Source: Rallus limicola (lineage: Eukaryota > Chordata > Aves > Gruiformes > Rallidae). From it: a stretch of DNA of 64,000 bases. The stretch is taken from positions 13,463,331-13,527,330 of the forward strand of contig JAKCOZ010000003.1 in the NCBI GenBank assembly GCA_022605955.1. The letters run 5' to 3'. A program made the position numbers and the translations under genes. Within the stretch, counting starts at the first letter, position 1; the number at the start of each line of letters is the position of its first letter. The notes beneath the pieces were generated by a model that was not told where the DNA came from, did no database searches, and saw only the letters and a list, made by a program, of their open reading frames with translations. Shown here piece by piece: positions 48,346 through 60,625 of the stretch.

Positions 48346-50526
48346 CCTCATTGGTTAGTCATTAAGTCCTTGACATAAGCCACTTTGAGCCTTACAGGTG
48401 GAATTCACTCTGTTGTGGTGTTGTAGGGATGAGGTTTTATGGTGATTGAGAGGAAAGGGAGAGTGTTAGAGAAGAAAGAGGAGGCTACGGTTCTGTCGTT
48501 GATTGTTAAGGCATATCTCTAGTAACTTACACAGCTTCATCCTTTTAAATGCTTTTTTTCATATCTAATAGCATAAAAATAAAAAGTACAAAATTGAAAT
48601 AATAATATACTCTTTATATTCTTACACTAGGTATTCTCAGAGATAGGATGAAGAGTAGATTTCAGTGACCCCCAAAAAGAAAACCAGCATTGTTCCATCA
48701 CTTTCATGAGCTTAAACAGTGACACAGGCTGTATCTACACTGTCAAACCTGAACTTGAAAATTAAAAAAAAAGGAAAAAAATTACATCAGTATAACAATA
48801 AAAATAATATTGCTGATTTCTTGTTAAGTTGCAGTTTTCTTCAGAAGTCATATGGAATTCACTTTTTTATATTTATTATGTAGTCCTCATTCATTTCTCT
48901 GGTATGTAAAACCCTTTTTTCTAGTTGTGAGTCATCTGTTGATGTTCAGAAGAAGCTGTGCCAGATTCACTTGCTGCTCTTGGAATTTGTTCTTGAACAA
49001 CTCTTAGTCAACACTGCTGCCTGTAGAGATCTGCATTGTACTTTTTATTTTAAATAATATGGATTGCTTTGCTAGTTTTGGGTTACTGCATTGTTATGGT
49101 CAAGAGAGGGGAGCAAAGGAAAGGCATGACTGATAACTCAGGGTGAGACTTTTTTGTTTGAGTTTGTCTTTCAACCTGGTTAGTAAGTTATGTGTGAAAT
49201 CATTGCACTGCTACCATAGTTTAGGTGTCATGTTTCTGTGTCTCTAAATGTGACCCAAAACCCTTTACTGATTTAATCCCTTTTACTTTTGTGAAATTAC
49301 TTACTTTCTTATATTGCCAAATACAAGATGATGTATTTCACTGGAAGTGAGAAATTCTATAGGAATTCTTAAGGAATGCTTACTTAGTTAATATTTTAGT
49401 ACAGCTATTTTTCGTTAAAATTGTTCTTTGAACTTGCTTTTCTAAAAAGGGAATTGTTTGTTTGTTTGTTTTCTCAGGGTTTTGTTTCTTTAGCATAGTA
49501 TTATCAGGGTTATTTGTATGTGACAGGAAGTATAATTGTACTTAAGTTTTTCATGACACATACCTGTCTTCATCTCTTTCTGTGATCTCCAAGCAGGTCC
49601 CTAGCAGACTTCATCCAAAGGGTACACAGAGGAATTATCTGTACATTATGGCCATGTTACATTCTTAAAGGGAACACAGAGAGCAGTTTACTGACTTTTC
49701 TATTTCTTTCGTTAGCCCCTGATGGAAAATAAGTCTTTTTCTTTTAAGATTTTGAATATGAGCTTCCCCCTTTGCATTCTCTGAAATGCTAAGTGCGAGT
49801 TGATGATAACAGGCTTTCATGGCCTTGTTAGAGTCTCAGGAATCTAGCATATTCTTGACTTTCCATTTATATGATCATTTCCATCTTAACTTGGTGTTTA
49901 GTTTACTTTTATATGTCTGAGTAATGTTTGGTAAGGCCTGTCATTGAAAACTATGTATTTCTGAATTCATTTATATACAGAGGGTAAAGTTGAATCAATG
50001 ACTGTATAATACAATCCAAAGGGTGATACTAGGTCACAGAAGTTACTAATGTACTCCTTAGGAAAAACTTTCTGGTGGCAGCAACTGCATGTAGGATTTT
50101 AGTATATTCTATGGTTCTGTGATCTATCCAGTTGGGATATGTGTAAGTTTGCTTAGGATGGTGTTGGCCTTTCACATACTTAAACACGGGCAGATCTTGC
50201 AGTGCAAGTGCTGCAGGGTCGGTCACTGAGCTGTCTGAGATGCTGCTTTAGGAGTTATGTCCTGAAAGCTGAACTGGAAGCATGTATTAACTGAAATAGG
50301 AGATTCATCCCTAGTACTATGCTAGAATATCTTAGAATTAACAGACATGATTATTTATTAATACAGCTTCAGACATGAAGATGCTGCTAGATGTACTGTA
50401 AAACTTTTATTACAACTTATTAGTGGTGGCACAACTGCTGAGTGTAGCCAGATATTTGAGTCTTTGTTTCCTTGTTTAAGGTTATAACACTTTGTTTACA
50501 GACATTCATCATATATTTGATTTAGA

Positions 50527-50574
50527 ATAAATAAATGAATGAACCAATGAATGAACCAATGAATGAATAAATAA
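50527..50574. repeat. AATGA-type short tandem repeat
   Basis: AATAAATAAATGAATGAACC with the 12-bp phrase ATGAATGAACCA repeated, then GAATGAATAAATAAA. Confidence 0.9.
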
Positions 50575-53500
50575 AAATTCCAAGTCTGAGGGGGCTTGTG
50601 TAGCTGTGGTTATACAAAACAGCTACAGTTTATATATTATGCAACTCCAGGAAGCACAAAAAGCTCTGATTTCTCTCAAATAGAAAGAGGAGTAGGTGGC
50701 ATATCTATACAATGAAGGTGGGGAAAATGCAGGGTACTGTTGATACTGAAAGCTTTTAGTTTCAAGCAGAAATAAGCATGTTCATGGTACATAAATATGT
50801 CAAGATTTACTTAATCTAAAATCCGTTAGGGAATCCCAGAGTTAGAAATTGAGATCGGCATAAGATTCTACAAAATACTTTGGTGTGACTTTTCTACTCT
50901 TGTGTTCTTGTCTGAGCATGTCATTTTTGTATTTCTCTGAGTAGACCACTTATCTATTCTAGTACAGCTATTCTTTTGGTTTCTTTTTGAAATTTTTTTT
51001 GCTTACACAACTTTATAAACATGTTCCTAGCCTAAATTTTGTTCCATTTCTCCTTGACCTGGAAGCTATATTCACTGGGGATGATGGGGAAGAGGATGGG
51101 GGTGCAGTGTACAGAAGTTAGCTGTGGTAAATGTGGAAGATATGACCATTGATGACTAGCTGAAATACAAACACCTGCAAATAAGACATTATTCTGACAT
51201 TATGCAGTTTAAACTGAAAAGGGAAATACTGGCACTCTCATTGTTAATGGGAACCTCCCTTTACTCAATGTTACCTTTGCCGGGAGTTTAGGATTTACAG
51301 GGAAAGACTTGGTGGGAAAAAATTTTGTATGTGTCCTTAGCTATATTGGAAGGGTTTTTTTTGTCAACAAAGGACTAGTAACTCTATAGGAAATAATAAG
51401 CTAAGTTGACAGGAGGGTAAATAGTGTGGCAGCTTGTCTTAAAGGTTCCTGTAGTAATTATAGCAAATAAACAATTTCTTGTAGGATTACAGATGCAATC
51501 ATAAGATATTAGAGATACTGACACATGTTTGCAGGTTCCTTACTTGAAGGCAAGAGTAGCCTCTGTGATAGATCTGATTGCTGTTTTACTGTAAATTACA
51601 TGTTTCTCCTGCCTTGTCATGTAGCTAAATTTTGTGTGTACAGTGCAAAATTTATCCATGTAAACCTTTGCAAGTTTCTGCTTCAAAAATAATGAAATTA
51701 AGACCTTTTAATTGCAGTTATTTGCTTAAAGATTACCACCTAATTTTGTCCTTTTTTCCAGTAATTGTTTTAGTTTAAAGTAGGAAATCAAAATACTTCA
51801 GCTAGTCTAATGACCTCACTTAATTTTGTTTGATTGAAAATAAAGATCAGTATCTGCCTGTAACTATTCATTTTCTAGAAAACTTCCAGGAAACTGTTAA
51901 ATCAAATCTCATAGCTGCACACTGCAGTGGTGTAGCACTAAAGACTGATACACGGATCATAACTATTCCATATCAGAAGTAGTATCACAGCTAAGTACCC
52001 TTTCCATTTTTCTTATGCAACTTTTTAAAGAGTTACTAGTCTATACAGAAGCAAGTGCTTTTAAAAAAAGAAATCTTACTCAAAAATCCACATGAAACTT
52101 TGAAGAACGTGTGACATAGTGAAAATAGGTGGATATCTTTGGAAAAAATACACTTTTGAAGTTCTTGTTCTCTGAACTTAAAGTTTATCAGTCTTTGAAA
52201 GTATATTACTTTTCTTCCTGAAAAGCAACTTGCTTCTTTATTCAAGTGTTGGAAAAAGCACACAATTTTCTGTGGTGGATTGAGCGCACTGCCTTTAAAA
52301 ATGAGGAAAAGCAAACCTGCTGAAACATTTATTGAATTAGATTAAAAACCTCTCAGTAGATTACACACACATGTGCATGTGTATCACATAATTATACAAA
52401 GAGAAGCAGTGCAAAAAGTGTTTGCAACTAATCGTAGATGTTCTTTTCAGAGTTTAGGGATATAATAAAGATTTGAAAGAACTTATTTTCTGTGTCATGT
52501 TTTAGTCTATTTATTGCCAAGTTAGAATCTTAAAATGAGATCCTGGCATTCTGTAAAAAATAGGGAGTCTTTTTCACCTCCATCCTATAACAGACCTTTC
52601 TCCATACGCTAGTGGTTGCAGCACCAAGTTTGTGAGTCTAAATGCTCATTGCTTAGGTTTTGGGTTTTTTGGAATATAATTTAACCTTACCTCTATCTGC
52701 AACAAGGAGCTTTACATTTCCTCTAGCAGTTTGATATGCTGTACACTTACAGAGACAAGAGGGAGAAAAGTTGTCTCTGAATAGTAATCAGTTTACTTAA
52801 AGTTCTATCTTACAAGTGACACACAAAACATATTAATATTTAATCTTAGTATAGTGGGAATAAAAACTCATGCAGTGTTACTATAGATCTAACATATTGT
52901 TTGTATTTACAAGTTATATGAATAAACTTCTGCATGCAGTCTTTATCACAAATTTGTCTAGAACTTTAGCTATTAACTCAAAAGCTTTGTCAGCTCCTTC
53001 TGAGATGTGCTGTTGCATGGCTGTCTTTTCTTTCTCTGCTCTCTTTACATTATTCTGTGACTCTCAGGAATCACATGTACACCATCCATCCACTGAGTCC
53101 CTTTGGCTGCTTCAATTTTAATGCTGTATTTCTCAACTGTATCCAGCGTGCAAAGACTATTTTATTTTGCACTCCCATCTTAAAATCTAGTGATCTTTCC
53201 TCAATGCCTGATCTTAGAAAGTATGAGCTGGCAAATTGTCAGCATAAAGCAATCCTTAGTTATTTCATATTTGCTTTTCTTCCTAATTGTTGTTCATCAG
53301 CTCCTACACAGATACTTCATTTCATAGGTGTAATCTCTGTAGTGTAGAATTTTCATCTCCACATGTTCTCTTTGATGAACTTCCAACTATTTTTTGTTGT
53401 TATTATGATATAATTTTTACCTTTTTAGCATACATAGCTCTTTAAACGTAGCATATATTTAGCAGAAAATTTACATTAAGATTATATACCAAAAGTAAGT

Positions 53501-53733
53501 ACAAATTTCATATTTACTCCAGATCTATAATTTTCTTTTTGGCTTCATTTAATTTTATTTTCATTCTTTAGTTTCCTATGTCTAATCAAAACCTGAAAGT
53601 TCCTGAAGCAGAGAGGTTCTGCTTGTCTGTGATGACACTCTCTAAAGATTTGGATTTGCTAGTATGAGGAAAGTACCCCTGATTGCTTTCTACTATTTCT
53701 TCAATTACATATTTCTACACTTTTCTAGTATTC

Positions 53734-55032
53734 ACAGAATCACAGAATCATAGGGGTTGGAAGGGACCTTGAGAGATCACCAGGTCCAGCCCACTTGCCA
53801 AAGCAGGCTACCTAGATCATATTGCACAGGTAGGCATCCATACACGTCTTGAATATCTCCAGAGAAGGAGACACCACCACCTCCCTGGGCAGCCTGTCCC
53901 AGGGCTCTGTCACCCTCACTGTGGAAAAGTTCTTACACGTGTTGGTGCGGAACTTCCTGTGCTCCAACTTGCAGCCATTGTCCCTTGTCCTGTCTCCACA
54001 GACCACTGAAAAGGGGCTGGCCATATTCCCCTATGTCCCACACTTGAGATATTTATAAACATTAATATGATGCCCTCTTAGCCTGCTTTTCTCCAGGATG
54101 AACAGTCCCAGCTCACTCAGCCTTTCCTCGTAGGGGAGATGCTCCAGACCCTTAATCATCTTTGTAGCCATCTGCTGGACTCTCTCCAGGAGATCCCTGT
54201 GTTTTTTTATACCAGGGAGCCCAGAACTGGACACAATACTCCAGGTGGGGCCTGATCAGGGCAGAGTAGAGGGGGAGGATCACCTCCTTTGACCTGCTGG
54301 CCACACTCCTCCTGATGCCCCCCAGGATCCCATTGGCTCTCTTAGCCACCAGGGCACACTGCTGGCTCATGGCCAACCTGTCATCCACCAGGACCCCCAG
54401 GTCCTTCTCCACAGAGCTCTTCTCCAGCAAGTCATCCCCCAGCCTGTACTGATACAAGCAGTTATTCCTTCCCAGGTGCAAGACTCTACACTTGCTTTTG
54501 TTGAACCTCATCTGGTTTCTCCTTGCCCAGCTCTCCAGCCTGTCCAGGCCTCGCTGGATGGCAGCGCAGTGTTCCTGTGTGTCAGCCACTCCTCCCAGCT
54601 TTGTGTCATCAGCATTTGCTGAGGGTGGATGTTACTCCCTCATCAAGGTCATCAACGAAGATATTAAACAGGACTGGACCCAACACCGAGCCCTGGGGAA
54701 CACCGCTAGTCACAGGCCTCCAGTCAGACTCTGCTCCACTGATCACCACCCTCTGATGTCGGTCTGACAGCCAACTCAACCCACCTCACTGTCCACTCAA
54801 CTATCCCATGCTGTCTCAGCTTTGTTATCAGGATGTCATGGGAGACAGTATCAAAAGCCTTGCTGAAGTCAAGGTAGATGACATCCACTGCTCTCCCTCC
54901 ATCCTCCCAGCCAGTGATGAGATCATAGAAGGCTATGAGATTGGTTGAGCATGAACTCCCCTTGGTGAATCCATGCTGATTACTCCTCATAACCTTCTTC
55001 AAGTTATTAATTAGATAACTTGGCAAAACCTT
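53734..55032 (-). mobile_element. CR1 LINE, about 1.3 kb, relatively young, 5'-truncated
   Basis: On the minus strand it enters at the reverse transcriptase (55026-54724: [20 protein letters not shown], then [20 protein letters not shown]). It continues with the thumb and the post-polymerase end (54589-54152: [20 protein letters not shown], then [37 protein letters not shown]) and finishes with a 3' UTR and a tail, at 53734-53760, that reads AGAATCACAGAATCATAGGG on the + strand. Frames are long and little decayed, so it is younger than the other CR1s here. A frameshift near 54720 and 5' truncation make it dead. Confidence 0.95.
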
Positions 55033-56902
55033 TTAAAATGGTGATTTAAAAAAAGTTTAAAATTTTATTTTAAAGTATTAAAAGTGCATTGGCCAGCAAG
55101 ATCTCAACAGCAATAGTATTCAATTGCTTTAGCAAAGGTCTGTGACCTTCCTATAGTAATACAGCAACATTTTTTTTTTCCTTGTTGCTGTTCTTATAGT
55201 TAGGTACTCAACCAGGAACCCATCCAAAATCTCCATACATATTTCTAAGGATAAAATGTTGCTATATGCACAGATTCGACTTGTAGAAGGATTTAAAATT
55301 CAGGATAAAATATTTTGGGTCTCTATGTATGTTCGATTTTGATTAATTTCTTGGAGTCAGCTAGAGAAATCCAACTCCATCTCCACTTCATCGCCTAATA
55401 CAGTTGTGGAGTAACAACCCACAAAAGGGGTAGGTATGAGCTGATGCCTGGTTCATCCAGAAGTGTCACACCAGCTCCTACAAAGCTTGAAGCCTCAGGA
55501 TATTACTGTTGGGGGAGAAGTGGGCATCTCTGCAGAGCTTAAATCTCGTTAATGGCTAAGGAGCTCCCCAGGCAATAAAAAGGATGCTTGTTCATATGAA
55601 TCAAGTATTGCATTATCTCAGAACTGAAAAGCAGACAGATTTTGCACAACCAGAGCAGCCTTTTGTTTCTCAATATTTTCTCTCCTATAGAAAGCATTAT
55701 GAAATGGAGGCATTTTTTTCCAACTAACTCCCCCCCCCCCATCTTTGTTTGAATTTCCTTCTAGGACAAAAAAACCCAAACAAACACCCTACCTTCTCTC
55801 TCCCCTCCCCCCAAAAACATCCCACAAACAAAAGAAAATAGCAGGAAACAATCTCAATTTGTGATATAAATCTGGACAGATAAACTGTGTTGTAATGTCA
55901 GAACTATTCCATGCTGATTTTATGTTTTAAAAATGGATAGGTGAGGAAAAAAATTCCAGTGTGTACTACACATTTGCCCAGAGGGCAAGAGATAAACTCT
56001 AGTCATTCAAATTCAAGGACAGTGCATAACAGACTTTGCTGTTACTCTTGAGAAAATTTGTGCACTGTCAGGACAATTTGAATGGATGCAAATTTTTCCT
56101 ATCATCAGTGTCTGCCATTTTATAACACATATGTGCTGCATAATTTTAGTTATATCCTCAGAGCACCAGTGGAAAATCACCTTGAATGTATCTATCAGAA
56201 AATAAAAAAACTCTAGCTTTTGTTTCTCAAGAACTGTACTTCATGGGTGTACCTTTGTTTTCAACAGTGTGGAACAGAGATGATCTTTGTTTCACATGAG
56301 GCCTAAAGCAATGAAGCCATCATTTGCTTCTGTTTGTTCTGTGGAAAATAATGCATAACTGGATTTTTGAATGTGTCTTTAAAAATAACCCCAACATTAA
56401 AATGCAATTTTGTTACTATGTTTTCTCCTTTTTTGATAATTAGAAATTGGAAATTATGAATAAATTTTATTAAACCAAGGGAAATTTAGTATATTATTTG
56501 GATAGTCTCCATTATATTTTTCCATAGGTAATTGTGCAATAACCAAATCAGTAATACATGGATGTCCTTTTCCTCACATGTGCAATGAGGTTTTCTAAGG
56601 TCCTGTATGACTAAAGGTACCCTTTTGGGGGGCTATCATAGTAGAAAATAGAGGAAAAGAAAAATTACTTTTTATTGGAATAAGACAACTGCAAAAGAAA
56701 CTAACTTTTGTTCTTGCATGTTAATATAGCTCTTATTAAGAAATATGAAGCAACAAATATTGCCATTATATAACACTGTAGTATAGGGCAATGTATTGTC
56801 ATGTGTAAAAGCTACCCAGCACCTCTGTGTTGAGCATTGTTACACACGTGCTTTTCCCTTCTTCCTTGCCTGCAGCAGTTCCATGTCTCTTTTTATAGTT
56901 TC
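55033..56902. other. Intronic sequence, no gene seen
   Basis: AT-rich; includes a C11 run at 55730-55740 followed by an A/C-rich stretch to about 55830. No exon or transposon is supported. Confidence 0.6.
55730..55740. repeat. Poly-C run (11)
   Basis: Uninterrupted C homopolymer after AACTAACT. Confidence 0.9.
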
Positions 56903-57490
56903 TGTGCTAGTTTTGCCTGGAATATACGGTTAATTTTCTTAATAGTTTTGGTGTGGGTTATGTCTTGGATTTGTGCTGGAACAGTGTTGATAACACAGGT
57001 ATGTTTTTGTTGCTTCTGACCAGTGCTGACACAGAGCCAAGGCCTTTTCTGCTTCTCACCCCATCCCACCAGAGGGATTGCTGGGGGTGCACAAGAAGAT
57101 GGGAGAGGACAGGACCAGGAGACCAGACCCCAGCTGACCCAGACCATATGGTGCCATGCTCAGCTTATAAGGGGCTGGAGGAGAAGGAGAAGGAAGACAC
57201 ATGTTCAGAGTGATAGCATTGGTCTTCTCAAATCATGGTTAGGCATGATGAGGCCTTGCTGTCCTGGGGATGGTTGAACACCTGCCTGCCCACAGGAAGT
57301 GGGGAGTGAATCCCTTATCTTGCTTTGCTTGTGTGCATGGCTCTTGTTTTACCTGTTAAACTGTCTTTATCTCAACCCATGAGTTTTCTTACTTTTACTG
57401 CTCTGATTCTCTCTGTCATCCTGCTGGGGGTGGGAGGGTGAGCAAGAGGCTGTGTGGGGCTTAGCTTCCAGATGGGGTTAAACCATGACA
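56903..57490 (+). mobile_element. Solo avian ERV LTR, 588 bp, near complete
   Basis: Begins TGTGCTAGTTTTGCCTGGAA and ends GGGGTTAAACCATGACA. Between them are the expected family phrases: GGATTTGTGCTGGAACAGTG, CACAGGTATGTTTTTGTTGC, CAAGGCCTTTTCTGCTTCTC, a TATA-like TTATAAGGGG (about 57165), CTGGGGATGGTTGAACACCT and CTCAACCCATGAGTTTTC. Flanks GTTTC (56898-56902) and GTTTT (57491-57495) are probably a 5-bp target duplication with one later substitution, consistent with ERVL. No internal genes remain. Its sense matches PRR16 and it lies about 3.1 kb before the coding exon. Confidence 0.93.
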
Positions 57491-58569
57491 GTTTTCTTGT
57501 CAAGGAGATTCTTTGGTTTATGTTGTATCAATCCGTTCTGTAGCTGTTACAGTTCATGAAAGGAATATATAGTGTAAGCCAGGACAGTATTTGGTAGTAT
57601 ATTTAGGTGTCTGTAAGCAGACCCTAATATTTTCACAAATCCATACTAAACTTGGAGAGAGGTGCTTGAAGTACAGGCTTAGTGCCCAGAACATGACTGT
57701 CTTTTCTTGTTTCTTTAGTTTAACTGTTTCATTTTGAAAAGTTCCTTCTTCATTGTTTAGCATATGTAAATTGAGGTGAAAATTTGAGTTCTTTCTTTTG
57801 TAAGCTGTCTTCCTTGCTGTAATTTTGCTTTGTCTTAGTACAGATGGGGTTTAACTGCCTTTATTCTGAAATTTCCAAGGGCATTTACATGCTATACACT
57901 GGAGGAGATGCTTGGGATCTGACAGTTACCACTGTTTGTTGTTCAACTATTAATTTTCAACTTTTAGACTAGTATTTTAAATCCTGATTATTTGGGGAAA
58001 TTAATCTCTGTCTTTTAAGGGAATATTTTTTCTTTTACTGGAGAAAAAGCAAAATGCTAAAATTAAAACTGAAATGCAACATCATATTGTGCTCTAAACG
58101 AGCAATTGTTTTGATCTGGGTTAAAAAAGGTATGTTTTTCAAAAGTGAATGAAAGCTCCTTCTGAATCATGGTTATCTGTATGTTTGCTGTCTTTCAGAG
58201 AAGAAAAGCATTGAACTGAATTGTTGCATATGAATTTTTATGAATTTATATTAAACTACTTTAGCTGTAGTATGAGCAGTGGAAGCTAAAGAGCTCTTCC
58301 ATTCTATTGTGGTTTTGTTTTCATTGTTTACTGTTTACCACTGGGCACATAAGTGAGTTACTAGTTTGACTGAATAAAGAGTCAGTGCCTTCAGTAATGA
58401 CTTTCACTTTTTTGCAGTTGCCATATGGCTTGTGCTCCTCAAAAATAGACTTACTTTGAAATCGATAGTATTAGGAGCAAATTATTGAAAGCGGGAATTA
58501 AAAATTAAAGTCTCCAAAGGGTGAGAAGAATTGATTCAGTGGTACAACTGGAGGCATCTAATTTCAGTT
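57491..58569. other. Intronic sequence, no gene seen
   Basis: AT-rich spacer between an LTR and a CR1; no exon is supported. Confidence 0.6.
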
Positions 58570-59466
58570 CATAGAATCATAGAATCCTAGGGGTTGGAAG
58601 GGACCTTGAGAGATCATCGGATCCAACCCCCCTGCCAAAGCAGGCTCCCTAGCTCATATTGTACAGATAGGCATCCATACACGTCTTGAATATCTCCAGA
58701 GAAGGAGACTCCACCACCTCCCTGGGCAGCCTGTCCCAGGGCTCTGTCATCCTCACTGTGGAAAAGTTCTTCCACACGTTGGTGTGGAACTTCCTATGCT
58801 CCAACTTGTAGCAATTGTCCCTTGTCCTGTCTTCACAGACCACTGAAAAGGGGCTGGCCATATTCCCCTATGTCCCACACTTGAGATATTTATAAACATT
58901 AATATGATGCCCTCTTAGCCTGCTTTTCTCCAGGATGAACAGTCCCAGCTCACTCAGCCTTTCCTCATAGGGGAGATGCTCCAGGCCCTTAATCATCTTT
59001 GTAGCCATCTGCTGGACTCTCTCCAGGAGATCCCTGTGTTTTTTTATACCAGGGAGCCCAGAACTGGACACAATACTCCAGGTGGGGCCTGACCAGGGCA
59101 GAGTAGAGGGGGAGGATCACCTCCTTTGTCCTGCTGGCCACACTCCTCCTGATGCCCCCCAGGGTCCCATCGGCTCTCTTAGCCACCAGGGCACCCTGCT
59201 GGCTCATGGCCAACCTGTCATCAACCAGAACCTCATCTGGTTTCTCCTTGCCCAGCTCTCCAGCCTGTCCAGATTTCACTGGATGGCAGCGCAGTGTTCC
59301 TGTGTGTCAGCCACTCCTCCCAGCTTTGTGTCATCAGCACTTGCTGAGGGTGGATGCTGTTCCCTCATCAAGGTCATCAATGAAGATAATAAACAGGGCT
59401 GGACCCAACACTGAGCCATGGGGAGCACTGCTAGTCAAAGTCCACCATTCAGATTCTGCTCCACTG
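58570..59466 (-). mobile_element. CR1 LINE, about 0.9 kb, same subfamily as 53734-55032
   Basis: Minus-strand CR1 with the tail ATAGAATCATAGAATCCTAG at 58571 and the same 3' UTR and ORF2 end as the copy at 53734. The translated frame at 58868-59071 is identical in protein to 54031-54234 of that copy, and I see only two base differences over those 204 bp. An internal deletion of about 112 bp (between 59230 and 59231 relative to 54391-54502) joins the [10 protein letters not shown] region to NQMR-type sequence. 5'-truncated and dead. Confidence 0.95.
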
Positions 59467-60589
59467 AAATACTGATATACTTGGATCTCCCCTCCAGAAT
59501 GCAACATGTTTTCATAAGGACACCAAGCAAGGGCAAAAGCTTTTTAGTCATCCACCAAAGTTAGCTACGGTCATTTCAGCTACAGACTACTTTACGTATA
59601 TCCTATGATGAAGTAAAGAATAAAGATCAGCTTTTAAACGCATTTATTTCTACTGCTGTGTGTTGTAGTTACCCATAGATTATAACTACAGTTAGTCAAC
59701 TATTTACTGATTCAAGTGCAACTTTAAGGAAGTTCTTTTAATTGTATGACAAATTTTCACTACCTTGTAAAGGCACCATCAGTTTCCATGTCCTATAAAA
59801 AATTGATTAGGGAAGGGAGTCTGAAAGACTAGCCAAATTCTAACATGGTAGAAGCTACCATCAGAAATATAGAAGGTAGAGGAAATCCTGGAATAAGATG
59901 CATGAGTTAATAAATGCTTGTAGCTTTGAAAACCAAGATACTTTTTCCTCTTTTTTTTTTTTTTCAGTAAATGCTATTTCAGGATTGTATCAGAGGATCT
60001 GAGATCAAGGAAAATACTCATAAAGGGAAACAATGAAGTCTAATACATGAGGGAATTTACTTATCAGTACCTTATCTATGTTAAAAAATTTTCAAGAATG
60101 ATTGTACCAAACTTAACGATTCTAAATGTCTAATATCACCTATACAGAGATGCATGTTTAAATCTAGACTGTATAAAAGGTCAGAGCGAAAAGATACTCT
60201 GCAGAAGATTTGGATTCAGAAGCTGTCATGTAGAAGCTAAAGTTAAATAATTCAGTCTCCTCCTGCACTGGAAGGCAAAGCATAATATTGAAGGATTACA
60301 GTTCGCTTGCAGTAATATTGCCAAGTAAACCCTAGAGAGAAAGAAATGGAATTTCATTCCAGAATCTTTCAAGTTATATTTCTCTTATATTCAGGTTATG
60401 AGCTAGCAAACTAGCACTCTCTAATATTAATAGTATTATTAATATTATTAATGTCATTAGTGTTATTAGTGTTATTTTATTGCAAGAAAAAAGAAATACT
60501 GGTAAAACAATTTTGGATGCTTCAGTTCTGAGAGGGACAAAACTGGTAGTGGACAATGTTTTTGTTTTTCTGTGCATTCACTGGGACAA
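59467..60589. other. End of the intron before the PRR16 last coding exon
   Basis: No exon is seen. It contains a TATAAAAGG sequence at 60172-60180 and an ATT-rich simple repeat at 60421-60478. An ATG at 60572-60574 is in frame with the exon, but the 18 codons between it and the splice acceptor look intronic (hydrophobic, pyrimidine-tract derived), so it is not taken as the start. Confidence 0.6.
60421..60478. repeat. ATT/TTA-rich simple repeat
   Basis: Degenerate (ATT)n run including TATTATTAATATTATTAATG and GTGTTATTAGTGTTATTTTA. Confidence 0.85.
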
Positions 60590-60625
60590 GCTTTCCTCAC
60601 CATTTTCACTCTGGCTGTTGTGCAG
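60590..60625 (+). other. PRR16: Splice acceptor of the PRR16 last coding exon
   Basis: A pyrimidine-rich stretch (CTTTCCTCACCATTTTCACT, CTGGCTGTTG) ends in TGCAG at 60621-60625, followed by GTG GTT GAC. The codon boundary falls exactly at the junction (phase 0), and the first residues VVDQIDTLTSD match the point where known PRR16 proteins continue after the first exon. Confidence 0.9.

Larger units (their letters stand above)
42863..53733. other. Intronic sequence, no recognised gene or large transposon
   Basis: About 10.9 kb of AT-rich DNA with no recognised transposon. It holds several simple repeats and small tandem arrays, listed separately, and two CpG-retaining patches (44820-44920 and 46265-46510). 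No exon is supported. Confidence 0.55.
1..60625 (+). other. PRR16: Inferred 3' part of the long first intron of PRR16
   Basis: Everything upstream of the PRR16 terminal coding exon lacks a recognisable PRR16 first exon (the amino-terminal helical segment of about 53 codons in mammals). Known PRR16 structure has a short first coding exon and one large last exon separated by a very long intron, so this stretch is read as intron. It is AT-rich, with T runs, decayed CR1 LINEs and solo LTRs, as expected of a gene-poor vertebrate intron. Where the intron begins is outside the window. An alternative is that part of this DNA lies upstream of a shorter transcript starting nearer the exon. Confidence 0.7.

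Noticed and set aside
60572..60625. In-frame ATG 18 codons before the PRR16 exon as the protein start
   Set aside because: The acceptor CAG at 60623-60625 and known PRR16 structure place the start on an upstream exon; the extra codons are the pyrimidine tract.
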